DNA of 64,000 nt, from contig RXIC02000092.1 of the NCBI GenBank assembly GCA_003952965.2, forward strand, positions 1 to 64,000, in the 5' to 3' direction. The notes under the pieces were generated by a model that made no database searches, had not been told where the DNA came from, and saw nothing but the letters and a program-made list of their open reading frames with translations. Shown one piece after another: positions 12,636 to 26,339 of this stretch (its first letter is position 1; the number at the start of each line of letters is the position of its first letter). The position numbers and the translations under genes are program-made. This DNA is from Morella rubra. Lineage: Eukaryota > Streptophyta > Magnoliopsida > Fagales > Myricaceae.

Positions 12636-15600
12636 ATGGATCCGGCCAACACGCTACTTGGCAAAATGCTATTGGACGAGATCACTCCGGTTGTCATGGT
12701 GCTCTCCACCCCTCTCGTCGAAGAAGCTTGCCTCAAGAACGGCCTCTCATTCGTCGAGATGCTCAGACCCTTCTGTGTCTTCAACAACATTGACGGTGAC
12801 CCCCTACCTCTCTCTCTCTTATTGTATATATGCACGTAGCTATATACACACACGCACGTGTATGGAAGTGTCTTCTGAGGTTGGAATTTGACTGGAATCC
12901 AATGGTTGCGTCTGGATGGTTTCCATTTGTTGCAGTACCTGTACGGACAGTTAGTGATCAGCCCTACAGGCTTCAGAAGTTCAAGTTACGGTTATTTTCT
13001 GCGTCAGATATTCGTGAGCCGAATATGGAGGTAACTGTTTAACGCGTCATTCGGTCTCCGAGAAATGTGGGAAATGCAAGAAAGTTGTAAATTCGAAAAA
13101 CCTCGAACCTTCACTGAACTGAGCTTAATAGAGCTTTTGTGTAATATACACATAAACAATCTAAAGTAGATTCATTGGCAACCAAACAGTTGAGAAGGGA
13201 AAATGCAGTAACTGATAGCTTGCCAAACATTGAATTTCAATGTAGGAGCACTCTCACCATTAAAAAAAAAAAAAGTTATGCTTATGAAATAGTCTGCGTA
13301 GGGAGGGGAGACATGAAGAAATTGGAGTTCCCCTTGAAAAATTTCCAGAATGCTTTTTGTCTGTTAAAGCGTTTGGATTTTTCATGCTTAGCCATAAACT
13401 GAACTCAAGGAGATAATGGAACCATCGTGTTTTAGTTCAGGTGGACATTGGTTTGCCAAGAGTTTGCTGCATTTGGCATCTTTTGGATTTTACAAACCTG
13501 ATACATTCTCTTCATCAGTAGCTCAAATGGTCCCTGTCTGAAGTTTTGTATTTGTACTACTAGGTTGCAAAAGAACGATTGAAACAAGTTATTACACAGG
13601 CCGGGGAGAAAGATGACTTGTGTTCGGACCCTCCTCAAACTAGTAAGCTACTGACCAGTATGTGATTTACACTTTAAAGAATCCCAGAAGCACTTTCCAA
13701 TTAGAAGAATTATGTGCATGGACATTGTTATCCGGGACTTCTCTCGGTGTGTTGCATTCGTAAGTGGTAACTTCCATGTGCAGGCTCTGGATCTGAAATT
13801 CAGCCCTCATGGTTTGAGTTTTTCAATAAAGAGCTCATACAGACTGTGTCTTTTTCAGACCATGAAGCTTTTGACCATCCTGTGGCGTGTAAGTTTTCTA
13901 GCCTTGTCAAATTTTTGTTCAGTTCCTCCTATCCACTACCTTAGCTCAATGGTTTTTTTCCTTTCTATTAGTGGGCTGACGGTTTCTTTTTCAAACTATC
14001 TGTAGAACTTATATTGCTGATTTTGGATACAATTTTTTTGTTCCTATTTATTTTGCAGGCCTGTTAGTTGTTTCTTCAAAGGATGAGCAGCCTATTAACA
14101 GATTTGTTGACCTCTTTAACACAAACAAATTGCCTTCTCTTCTTAATGACGGTGCAATGGACCCAAAGATTTTGAAGCATTATTTGTTGGTGCATGATAA
14201 TCAAGATAGCACTCAGGCGAAGTATATTGGTCCTCTCCTTTTTTGATATATTAGAAACTATGAAATGACTATATGTGCTTTTCATGGAGAACATAGTTAT
14301 TCAGGTACCAGATATCCAGAAATCACTAATTTAGAATATTATTTTCTGAATGATGCAATTCAGAATGAGGTGAACTTCCAAATGAGAAGCCTGAATTGAG
14401 TTAAGCTAGTAATCTATGTTTTGGACACGTGTTAGAATGTTGGAATAGAGCTGAGTTAGGATACTGAGTAATTCAGACTGAGTGAAATAGATTTTGGAAG
14501 GATTCTTTAGGTGTACTTATTGTCTGGGTATCACTTGTATGAGGATGGGCAAGTCTTGACATGAGACAGATAGTCTTTGATCTTAGGTCCATTTTGGTAG
14601 CAGTGATATTTGTCTCTTTCTGACTCTGACTCAATTCATAGTCGTTGTTAGAAAACCTAATTTAGGTGGATATTTTACTGTAGATTTTGATGTTTTTGCA
14701 AGCTGTTATTTACACTTTCAAGCTGCTAAGCATGTTATTGTGTCTACTTTAAAACGGTGCTGCTGATCCATGAGATGCCTCTTATTTGAGCTATATTTAT
14801 TGTTTCAGAGCAGCTAAGATTTTAACAGAAATGAGGAATACATTTGGGTTAAGTGACTGTCAATTGCTTTGCATTAATTCTTCTCCCACTGAGCTGGTCG
14901 AACGTCAGGATAATCCTTGGGCTCCTTTTGTAAGTTACTTTACTGACCTGGTTTGTTTTATCTTTACATCTTCTCTAGGAGATGATATTCTGCTTTTCTT
15001 CATTGCTGTATAAAGTGAGTAATGTCCATAGTCTCGTCTATTTCTATGACAGAAATCTGACGATTCACCTAGTCAGCGTCTTGGTTGCTTCCTTAATACT
15101 GATGATGTGAATGAGGTAAATGACTCTCCATTACTAGACATAAGTGTTAGCGAAGGTGATTATTTATATTCTTGCTTACATCAGAAAGATTGACTGGTGG
15201 TATCTATTGAACAAACTCGGGACAGATGAAAGATCTCATGCAAGATTTATCTTCAAAACACATCATTCCTTGCATGGAGCAAAAAATACGTGTGCTGAAT
15301 CAACAGGTATTGTAATATCCAAAGTTTTAAGTTCATAGATGATATGAATGTTGTACTTTCTAAGATATGATTGCTCGAAAATATCTTCCTCTTTTTCTTA
15401 TTCTTGTCTGTGTGATATTCTATCGTGATTAGGTTTCTGCCACAAGGAAAGGTTTTAGAAACCAAATAAAAAACTTATGGTGGAGAAAAGGGAAAGAAGA
15501 TGCAGCAGATTTCCCCAATGGCCCTATGTATGCTGTATACATATTCTAACCACCTACCTCTGCTTGCTTTCATCTCTCTCATTGTTTTCTCTAATTTAGC

Positions 15601-18600
15601 GTTTACATTCCCTGTTGAAGGTATACCTTTAGCTCCATTGAATCTCAAATTAGAGTTTTGGGTGACTATGCCTTCATGTTACGGGATTATGAGATTGCGT
15701 TGTCGAATTATCGTCTAATTTCCACTGATTACAAGCTTGATAAAGCCTGGAAACGCTATGCTGGTGTACAGGTAGTTTCAAATCCTTGATTTAGCATTGT
15801 TCTACCTTTTGGTCATTACAGTGGTCATTATGTATTGTACCTTTGCTTCGGGTGTTCTCTACTTTGGGGTGTCTTGGGGCGCGTTGGGAGTGTTCCTTCG
15901 GAGCTCTGATATAATAAACAGAAAATGATTTTGTTTCGTGTATCGTGAAGGTATTCATAGCACACAGCTATTTTGTGGGTGATGACCTGGTAGTCAATAT
16001 CATGCCCAGAAATGAGACTACACATAGGATAAAATTGAGCTGTGGAAAGAAGGCTCACGGAGTTATGATCTCCTTGTGCATCAAGGTGCAGGACCCTATG
16101 CACTGCTGAAGAATGGACCTAGTAGAATGAATTGGCTTGAGCTTAATTCCAAGAATTCGAGAGCTAAATGGATACTATAAAGGGCATCTACATCACAGCT
16201 GCCAAAATATTTCTGTATAATTAATTAATAGATAAAAGAAATATTCTATCCTATGAGAGGTTTCGACGAAAATACAAAAGAAAAAGAAAAATGCCTGACA
16301 TTCGATCACACGATCCATTGACAGATATAAGTTGGCTTTTCATTATAGTTTTTAAAGGTGGTTGCTGCTTTTGATTGTATACCGCCCACCCTTTGTCAGA
16401 CCTTCCCTTGTCCTAATACTAAGGTGAGCTTGTTTTTCAACCCTTTGATATGCGGGCAAGCTGCAGTGCCACGCTTGTAAAAAGAGTTACACTAATAAGC
16501 TAAGCTACTGTTGTGGAACTCAGTAGAAGTGATTTTCCTCTTCCACTTCTCTTGGCTTTGCTCCACATGGGGGGCTCTAAACCCTTGCCAATCATCTCCT
16601 TGACTTGTCAACTTAGGCCTGGATCTTATAGGTAATGTACACTTAAACAAGGCTGGAGAAGCATTACACCTGCTTGGTGGAGGATGTCCGTCATCAACTT
16701 GGGCCAAGGAAGAGGAAAAGATATTTGAGGCAAATGTATTCCTGAAGGGAATATTTAAGAGGGAAATAATATCATCTCGCGTTTCCTAGTGAGCACACTT
16801 TTTTTTATTGTTTTAAAACTGGAGTCAATATGTATAAAGGGTATATCATGCATCTGAACACATGTCGTATTGTTATTTTTCTTTTTTAATTTTTATCAAA
16901 TCTCTAGGTATTATGGGCTAGAGCTAGCATTATGTTTCCATTTGTTATTCTCTGCCTTCCAATTCGATTAAGTAAATCTAACCATAACAACTGTCTTATT
17001 AGCTGCACCAATGAGTATGCAAATATGTTTACAATTCATGTAAATTAGTTTGGTATTGGTTGTATATGGGCATTGACAGCTTTAGAAGATATAGTCTCCA
17101 TGTTGCTTTCAAGTTATTTTTATTCCACAATTACTTGTATGTTTTTCTTCTTCTTCTTCTTCCTCCTCCTGAACTAAGATATCAAAAATATATCAGCAAA
17201 GTCATATCGTTGGACCTCTTTCTTCATTGTAACCTTAAAAGTTTGATTTTGATATCCTTTTCAAATGCTGTTGTGGTCTGTGTGATTATTTCACTTGTTT
17301 TCTAATTTTGCCTTTCTGCCAGAAGTTCTGTTTGTTCACAATTTTGATTGTGCCACTGACTTTATTATCTTGTTTAAAAGATTTCCCGAAGTGCCGCTGT
17401 TGATATCTCCCTTGTTCTTGCAGGAAATGATGGGTCTTACATTCTTCATGTCCGATCAATCAAGAAAGGAAGCAGAGTATTGCATGGAGAATGCTTTTAA
17501 TACTTATTTAGTATGTTCAGTCTGTCCTTGCTTTATCCTGCTTGGAACTAAAGAACAAGAAAATTAGTGTTTGGTTTTTTGGAAGTATACATTTGAAACT
17601 GTTCAATAAGAGAGTTTATTGAGCTCATTATTTATTTGCTCCTTGATTTTGTTGTTTATTCCAATAACTCTTTTTGTCAATTATAAATTTCCCTTCCACC
17701 ACCAATATTCTTTTCATTCCCAACTATCCCTTCGTTAGTCTTATGTTTGTTTCCTTTTAGGGGGGATCATACATGTTGTATTGCTTAACAAGCTTCTTAA
17801 ATCCTTTGTCTCCTTCCAAGTTAGATGAGGCACATTGTTGTCAATGTGATAATGTTGTGTTTTATTAGACTCTCCTGAAAGTAGGCAAACAGTCACTTGG
17901 TATATTTGGTAATGATTGGTCTGTAACTTAAATTGGTTCTTTGTTCAGCCATGCTTTTTTCTAGCGCTCTCTATGGTTGTACTGCAAACTTGGCATGACC
18001 ACTGGAGACAGTTATCTTTTGAGCTGCTTTGTAAATACATGCCCTTGTGTTTGCATAATTTTTTGTCCTGAAAAATTCAGTGGTGCCTCAGAGTGATTTG
18101 CTTTTGCAATTTTTTCCTCTTTTTGTTTGACCTTGATGAATGTTCAATTGCACTAAATTGAGATTCATTCCAGAAAATGGGGTCATCTGGTCAGCAAAAT
18201 GCAACACGATGTGGTCTTTGGTGGGTAGAGATGTTAAAGACAGGAGATCAGTACAAAGAAGCTGCTACTGTTTACTTTCGTATTTGTGATGAGGTAATGT
18301 GGAATCTTCTTTGAAATAGAACTGAACAAGGAAATTTATTTTTCTGCTTGTAACAACTTTATTTTCTAGGAACCTCTACACTCAGCTGTGATGCTCGAGC
18401 AAGCGTCTTATTGCTATTTGTTGTCCAAACCTCCTATGTTACGCAAGTTGGGATTTCATCTTGTGATTTCTGGTGATCAGTACAAAAAATGTGGCCAGGT
18501 AGGTATCTTACAGAAAACAGAAGCTTGCTAAAATGTTGGATCTTTCAGAAAATAATTCTATCTTATGTTTCCAGATTAAACATGCAATTCGCACATATAG

Positions 18601-21600
18601 AAGTGCTATTTCTGTTTTTGAAGGAACTACATGGGACCATATCAAAGATCATGTTCATTTCCATATTGGAAAGTATGTCATACAGACTTTGTCCCCCGTA
18701 ATTTTCCAGAGTTGTGTTATGGGCAATTTGCAATAGTTGTTTATGAAACTCATTTGGTCTAGGTGGTATGCTATTTTTGGGATGTATGACCGGGCTGTTA
18801 AACATATGCTGGAGGTCCTTGCCTGTAGTCATCAGCCCAAGACGACACAAGAATTATTCCTGAGGGACTTTCTTCAAATTGTTGAGGTGATTTATATTCT
18901 AGTTATTGACCTTTTTGTTATTTTCTCCCTGATAAGTTACGCATGAAATTTGTGCATCTTGGACCTATAACCTCTGCCTCCATCCTTTCTCATGAAGAAA
19001 GGAGTGCTATTTATATAGAGAATACAAAGTTCTTAGAGCTGATAAATTTACCTGTAACTTGCCAACCTGCCAGGTTTAACTGGCTTCATGTCTACTCTCG
19101 ACTCCTTGAGAAATGGTTTGAGAAGAATGAGAAATAGAAAAGAGGAAATATATTGACTTAAGGGTGCTTCTATGTAGGAATAACAAATAGGGAAAAACAA
19201 TTCTTCACTATAATCTGATCTGAAACAGGAAAGAACCTTCTAGGCTTAAGTATCTAGTATTTTCTACTTGTTGGGAAAACAATTGAAGCAATTGTTTTTG
19301 CACCAAATGGCCTCCCACTTCCCATTCAACCAAGAAGTTAAGGTTAGGGGTCCAATCCCACATGAATGTTAGCTGTATTTGCTTATAAAAAGTGTTGTAT
19401 AATGAAAAAGAATTTGTTTGATCTATTTAACAAAAAAAAAAAAAGTTTAGTACTTTTATGAGTTTCCTTGAATTGACCTTCAGCCATTTAGACATTTATG
19501 ATTAAATTTCAAATATTTCATGAGCTTCCTGAATTGGTTCACCTCTTTTTGTGTGCCTAATATAGAAAACAGGGGAAACATTTGAGTTAGTGAAACTTCA
19601 ATTGCCCAAGCTCAACCTCTCTTCGCTTAAGGTTGTTTTCGAAGATCATCGGACCTATGCATCACCTGCAGCTGTAAGTTGAATTATGCTTGCTTGTTAT
19701 ATTGTAATATTAATTTCTTGTCTATAGTTTACACAATGCCACCCTACTCCCCAGCCCTGAGGGTCATGGTGGTGGTGGTGTGATGGTGGATCACACCTGT
19801 GCTACTTTTGCCCTTCTTTCAGTGGGAGATTTAGATGTTAAGCAATTCATGAGACAATAAGGATGGTTCTATTATTATCTGTTCGTACGTTGTTTGGCCA
19901 ATAAGTTCTTCCTCAATGGCACTTTCTCCCCACCATAAGATTAGTGTGTAGGTCATGGATTGAAGACCCATTGCATGCATAACTTTCCAATAAACAATTG
20001 TGGTTGAGTAGAAGTCTTGCTGATGGTTACAAATGACGATCTGACACTCTTTACATATGAAATCTTTCTTTTATTCTTTGAAAATTTCAAATTATAAATT
20101 GGTTAAAAACTGCTCAAGCCAAGGGGTTTTCCTGTGTTCTAGTTATGAAAGTTGTAAACATTGCGAGAGTTGGGGAATGAACTAATGGACATTACGGATG
20201 GAATGCTTCTTAGGTCAAGCATGTGTTACACTAATCAATACTTGTAGAAAGATCTTCATTTGGATTAATTTGTTTAATCTACTCTTCTGAGGACATAATA
20301 GAAGTCTCAGTTCTTGGTCCACTGATTTTCTTTAGTATGAGTGTTTTGAGGTGGGGTTTTCTTTAGCTGTTGGATAGCTAGTAGTAATTCATTTTTAAAT
20401 GTTCCAGGCTACTGTTAGAGAAAGTTTGTGGCGCTCTTTAGAGGAGGACATGACTCCATCCTTGTCTACTGGAAGGACTAACTGGTTGGAGTTGCAATCA
20501 ACGCTTATCTCAAAGAATTACAGAGAATCGACTGTTTGCATCGCTGGAGGTATGAAGGTTACAGAATTTAAATGAAGTTGCATTATTAAATTATGTCGCA
20601 TCATTTAGCTAATAAAATCATAGTACTTTATAGTAACTCTTCTGCAACATTTAAGAACAAATAATTGATTTCTGCCCCTGGGCTACAGAGATCGGGTGGT
20701 AGAGGAGGGCTAAAAAACACGGAATATGTGTACTCTCTCTTTACAATGTTGTTCATCCATCTTTGTAAATCTCATTTTTTGGAGGATTGGTTTTACTTCA
20801 GACTAAAAGTCTGTACTTTCCCTGCCTAAGAGTTTTTCATTGAGTTTTTGTTCTATTCTGCTTTCAAATTAGCGTAATATAAAAAGGTTGTATGCTGCAT
20901 TTGGAAAGTGGACACTGGACATCAATGATGGGACACCCCAAGCAGGGAAACAAGACAAACAATATGTATTTGTTCTGTGCATGAAGAACTTTCTAGGAGT
21001 ACATATTAAGCAAAACTGCAATACTTTGGAGACAGGGTTGAAATTTTCTTGTGCTACCGATCTACACAAAAGCTACTTTTTTTAGAGCAAAGAGAAGGTG
21101 CAACAGGTTACTTGATACCGTATAATTGATATGTAGTTTTGATATTTTCTTCCATTTGCAGAAGAGGTAAAAGTGGCTATTGAATTTAAAAATCCGCTGC
21201 AAATCCCTATTGCCATATCCAGTGTTTCCCTGATGTGTGAGCTGTCTGCAGTATCTGATGAAAATAAATCTGGTTAGTTACCATCATTTTGTTTACATCT
21301 ATTTGTTATGGGATTTTCATTGTCCAAAGTATATGTCAGAAAGGGTAACAGTTTTTTATTCTTGGTGCAGATGCAAGTAGCTCAACTGTGGAGCTCCAGA
21401 ATGATGATGGCTTAAACAATTCGACCATCAATAGGTATGTTTCGGAATTTTGGCAGGTTCTCTGCAATATTCTACATATAGAATACGGTCTTAGTAAATT
21501 AGGTTACCATAGTTTCTGTGGTGGTTTCCCCATATCTCATTGTGTTTGCAACTATTAAGATGGATCTTTGCTCGATCATTGCAGGGATATGAGCTCTGAA

Positions 21601-24600
21601 AATTCTTCTTTTACTTTGTCTGAGGTTGACTTGTCATTAGAAGGGGGTGGAACATCTCTGGTGAGTAGTACACTGGAACAAACGGATGAATGCATGACAA
21701 TCTTTCTTTGTTTAGATATATTGAATATTGTACTTTTAACTTATGTAGAAAGTTGCTGCCTGGTCTTTGGCCTTCTAGATTACGTTACCTTGAAAAAGGC
21801 ATGACATCTTATTTTAAACTACAGGAGTAATATATGATATTGTCAATTCAGTTTTTACTCTTCTAGCAATAACAAATATTTTGGAGTGGAATTTTGGGAT
21901 ACACGGGAAGTGAAAAAGTTAAATCTGAAGATAGCGGTGTATTACTCATGGAGTGATACTCTTGTCGCAGATTGTCAAATTGTCTTGAACAAATTATCAA
22001 GTCTCTTTCTTCTGTCAGGTGCAATTAACAGTTACTCCCAAAGTCGAAGGCATCCTACAAATTATAGGTGTCAGGTGGAAATTGTCAGGTTCAGTAGTTG
22101 GCCTTTACAACTTCGACTCTAATCAGATGAAGAAAAAAATTCCAAAGGGAAGATGGAAGGCGCATTCTCCCTCTGACAGTCTGAAGTTTATAGTAATCAA
22201 GGTGCATGCTCTTCGGTCCACCCTTTTTTGTTCTCTCTCTCAGTATCTCTCCTCGTATCTGCAACATAGACTAAGCAGGCGCAATTTTTCTAACTACCCC
22301 CCCCCCCCCCCAAAAAAAAAAAAAAAAATGTCCAGAGTGTACCTAGGCTCGAGGGCTCAATTCATTCTCTACCTGAAAAGGCATATGCAGGAGATGTACG
22401 GCATATTGTTTTAGAGTTGAGGAACCAATCAGAATCTCCTGTACAGGTACGATAATTGCAATTCAATGGCCTTAATATATAGTAATTTGTTTCCTCAGTG
22501 TATGTCATTGCCTTGATACCTTGTGCCTGGGCCTGGCACTGAGAGTTCAGGGAAACATATCTGGTTGTCCTTGTAGCCATTTATTTGTGCATGTAAAAGT
22601 TCTATTGGTTGTATTATTTTGTGTAAGCTTAATTTGGCTGCCGCATGCATTACTTTGAACAATAGGTATAGCTAAACTTGTGCATATTTCAGACTAAAGC
22701 TACTGATCCGGGTGCATGCTTTGATGGGTATGTTATGCTTATTCATTTTATCTTTTGACAGAATCTGAAAATGAAGATTAGCCATCCTAGATTCCTGAAG
22801 ATTGGGAATCATGAGAATTTGAGAGCAGAGTTTCCATCTTGCTTAGAGAAAAAGACAGTTTCTGAGCAAAGTGGTGTACATGCTAGTTCTAATAACTTGT
22901 CTCAGACTGTATTTCTGTTTCCCAAGGTCTGTAATCAATGTTCCCAGTCTGCGTTGTGTTTTGCAGTTACATTCAATTGGTGATGGGCTACATATTTGGA
23001 ATCAACTTTGGTCTCATGGATCTCGTTTGTCTGATTTTCAGGACACTTTAGTTCAAGGAGAAACACCCCTATTGTGGCCTCTATGGTTTCGAGCTGCTGT
23101 CCCTGGATCCTTTTCCTTGTATATAACAGTGTATTATGAGATGGGAGATATATCGAGTGTCCTGAAATACCGTACTCTACGCATGCGTTATGATTTGCAG
23201 GTGTGTGCTTAAATCTGAAAGGTGGAATAGGTTGATTTAATTTGCTTTTCTTGCTTTGGAGTGTACATCACAGCAAGGGTAGCTTAAATCAGTAATAAAT
23301 TTTGGGGCTGAACTGAGTTTCCTAGATAACTATCAGAAAGTGTTTTCTCATTTTTCAAGAGAATGGTTCAGGCTCATGCTTACATTACTATGACTTTGTT
23401 TCTCCTTTTAAAGATCTTGGCGTTTTGATGGATTTGCCCTACCTATAGTCCTTTGTCAATAAAATAACTATTGGGTAAGCACTATCCACATATTTAGTAG
23501 GTATATGGATTTTGTTTTGGTGGATTGGCGATGTCTATGCAAACTGGTGTCAAATCAGCTGATCATTTATTGCTTCATTGGTCCTTTATGAGAGAGTTGT
23601 GGTAATTGGATCTTGAAAATGAAAGTTTGGGCTCCATAGTAGCGAAGTTATTGGGATGCTGTACTGCTGTGTCTAAAGTGGTCCATTTGGAGGGAGACGT
23701 GAAACTGGAGTATGGCTGTTCTATGGTATTGAGCATTCTTTGGTGCCGAAGCCTGTTATGCGGTTAATGTTATATGACTGTAGACCTTTGGAGTGTCTCT
23801 TATTTCACCTTTTGCGGGTTTAGTTATTGATGAAATCACCGTTGTAACTTTGTAGGCGGGCCTTTTGAAAACAACTCGTACCATCTTCTCCTTTACATGC
23901 ATTACCACCCCCATGAAGCTAATATCCGTCCTTTACAGGTCTTACCATCTCTGGAAGTGTCATTCCAAATCAGTCCTTGTCCATCAAGATTGCAAGAGTT
24001 CCTTGTGCGCATGGATGTTGTCAACAGCACTAGCTCACATGGTTTCCAGGTTCACCAGTTATCAACTGTTGGTCACCAGTGGGAAATCTCTTTGCTTCAG
24101 CCAGTCAATACTGCATTCCCTTCACAATCATTAATGGCTGGTCAAACATTGACTTGTTTCTTCATGCTTAAGGTTGGTGCAAATGATGAACCTTTGGCTT
24201 CATTATCTTGGAGAAGGATTTTTAGTAACCTTCCTCTTTGTTTTTTTTTTCCTTGGTGGAATGGGGTGGGGAAACGTTTTGCTCTATTCATTATATTATC
24301 TCATACAACATGATTTTAGGAATAAACTAACCTTAACATAGTTAACAGCTCTAGAGGGCATAATTGGCGTGCTGTTCTGTGAGACATATCTAGAATTTCA
24401 GACCATATATTATGTAATGCCTACTTCTCTTTCATTGTGCAGCATTTTTGTTCATTCATTGCAAATATTCTCACAATCTTACGTTGGTTTGACCATATCG
24501 ACTTCTCGTTCCTTAACTTAAATGTACTGTTTTCAGTAATCATGATTGCTAATGAACTCTCTTTTGGCACCAGAGTTGTAGGAAGTCATTAACTTCCAAA

Positions 24601-25976
24601 GACGAGATATCTACTATTTGCCCACTGCTTGAAAGAGATGTAAGATTGGGTTCTGAGGGGAGTAATGGACCACTTTTTGATATTCGTAGCTCACCTCTGG
24701 CTGATTTCCACCATTATGAAAGATTGCAGCAGGGAATGTCGCAGCAGGTTGATAGCTTTATTGCTATATATTGTCTTATTTTAATGTTTAATTGCAACAT
24801 CCTTAATGCCACTGGCACTGTTGTTCACTTGCTGCAGTTTATCTGAATCATTTCGGGATTGGTACTCAAGGTTTTCTAATCTGTTATTTGTGTGCAAAGA
24901 TTTTAAACAAAAAAAAAGAAAAAGAAGAGGACATTTTATTTTTATACATGTCTCTCTAAGTGGGTGTGTTCCCCCCTCTGGGAGAGGTTTTATAACCTGA
25001 ACATTTTTTTTCATTTAACTCACGGTCTTAACGTTTGAGTTATTAATGTAAAACTTCAAGGTGTAGATTGATAGCAGACTTCAAGGTTCTCTCCATAAAT
25101 GTTAAAATTGCTGGTTTGTTGCTTTACTACTTCAATCAACCTTTTATTTTTTGCATGGATCAGGGAGACCCAAACGCAGTTGACTTCATATTGATATCTC
25201 GACCACTTGAGAGTAACATCACTCCTGGAGCTTCCGACCCATCTCGTCTTTTTTCTCATTATGCATGTCACTGCAGGCAAGTTTTATACCCAAACCAAAG
25301 AGCCTAATTATAAATGTTTGATCAAGAGTAATTCTTGTTCTCTTCTACTACTATGATTTCCTTGTCTTTTCTTTTTCCTTTCAGATTTGTCATGAAAATT
25401 GTTTTCTTTTCTCTAACATGTAGTACTTCAAGCACAAGCCCAATATTGTGGCTAGTGGATGGGCCTCGTACACTATATCATGACTTCTCTGCATCCATGT
25501 GTGAAATAAATTTGAGGATGACTATTTACAACTCATCAGATGGGGTCGCATCTGTACGCATTGGCACCTTTGATTCTGTCAATAGTGCTGACCATTTAAA
25601 TGATGGAACTGCTGTTTCATCTGCATATCCTTCTGGAGACCAAGCAGGCTGGCATGACGCTTCAATTGTGGATGAAATTAAAGTTACATCTGATGTCCAT
25701 GGAGCCCGAGTTGGAAAGTCACTGTCACTGGATAGTGTCCCCCCATTCATTTGGTCAGGGACTAGCTCCACCAGAATCAAACTTGGGCCTATGTCCGCGT
25801 CAGAAATTCCTCTTCAGATTTGTGTATTCTCTCCTGGGATTTACAATCTTTCAAACTATGCTTTGCATTGGCGTCTTCTAACTTCTGACGATTCGGGAGA
25901 TCAGGAGGGAACGAGTCAGTCTTCAGGAACATGCCAGGGGTATCCCTATTATCTTATTGTCCTCCAATTAACTTAA
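12636..25976 (+). CDS. TRS85: TRAPPIII subunit TRS85/TRAPPC8 homologue (left copy, intact)
   Basis: Twenty-eight exons: 12636-12795, 12936-13030, 13564-13642, 13784-13888, 14059-14221, 14809-14929, 15053-15115, 15226-15306, 15433-15527, 15621-15771, 17424-17510, 18174-18293, 18370-18498, 18575-18672, 18763-18886, 19566-19673, 20408-20549, 21162-21272, 21371-21434, 21585-21660, 22019-22201, 22336-22446, 22762-22926, 23042-23200, 23939-24172, 24574-24747, 25164-25276 and 25424-25976. Phases join without a break to 1287 residues, about the size of Arabidopsis At5g16280. The N-terminus MDPANTLLGKMLLDEITP, the block around DGAMDPKILKHYLLVHDNQ and the helical-repeat region QNATRCGLWWVEMLK are typical of the family. 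TRS85 defines the TRAPPIII tether in autophagy and ER-Golgi traffic. The intron before the last exon is GC-AG, fixed by reading frame. Intron 10 carries a noisy patch. Confidence 0.94.
16428..17150. other. Arm-discordant patch in TRS85 intron 10 (left version)
   Basis: Identity between arms breaks here and resumes at both sides. Shared landmarks remain in order (cacgcttgtaaaaagagtt, ggctggagaagcattacacct, gtattatgggctagagc), but the text between differs by many small indels. This version is 62 bp longer overall yet holds a single copy of a roughly 99-bp unit that the right arm carries twice. It appears to blend features of both right-arm units. No coding signal is present. Confidence 0.75.
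22297..22328. repeat. Poly-C/poly-A tract directly before TRS85 exon 22 acceptor (left)
   Basis: Fifteen C followed by seventeen A sit a few bases upstream of the atgtccag acceptor at 22335, where a pyrimidine tract would be expected. The right arm (about 38729-38763) has a different arrangement of the same tract, with two extra bases breaking the A run, so its exact length is unreliable. Confidence 0.7.
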
Positions 25977-26339
25977 TTTTAGCTTGTGTATTCTGGTGTT
26001 GTAACTCTTGGGTGTATAGTGTTTAAATGTATTTTCAACAGCACTAGGACTAGTGAAAAGGCTAGTGAAAGGTAGGAAAGGAAATCCAATTCTTTTTTGG
26101 TTCTTGAAATAATAAGAGCAGTTAAAAGAAAAAAACAAAGTTTTAATTCATTGCCAAATGATGTACACGGATGGTCATTTTTTAATGGAGAAATTCGAGT
26201 TATTTTGTTTATAGTGATCATTTTTAATTCAATTTCATCTTTTGCTTGCACATTTATTGCCTGGCAAATATAGCTAACATGTACTACGAGGCCATGACGT
26301 TTTTGCGTCATCAAAATGAGTCAAATTTGCTCATGGGTC
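25977..26339. other. TRS85 3' flank (left); no gene seen
   Basis: AT-rich sequence after the TRS85 stop, presumably 3' UTR and flank. The long minus-strand open frame here is uninterrupted only by chance and resembles nothing. The mirror is at 34717-35079. Confidence 0.5.

Noticed and set aside
16492-16707. 71-codon minus-strand frame present only in the left arm
   Set aside because: It lies in the discordant intron patch and is destroyed in the right-arm version; chance frame.
22927-22966. A 40-bp intron in TRS85 that would keep an extra LHSIGDGLHIWN segment
   Set aside because: Too short for a plant intron. The acceptor at 23041 gives a normal 115-bp intron and joins FLFPK to DTLVQGETPLLWPLW, as in the family.
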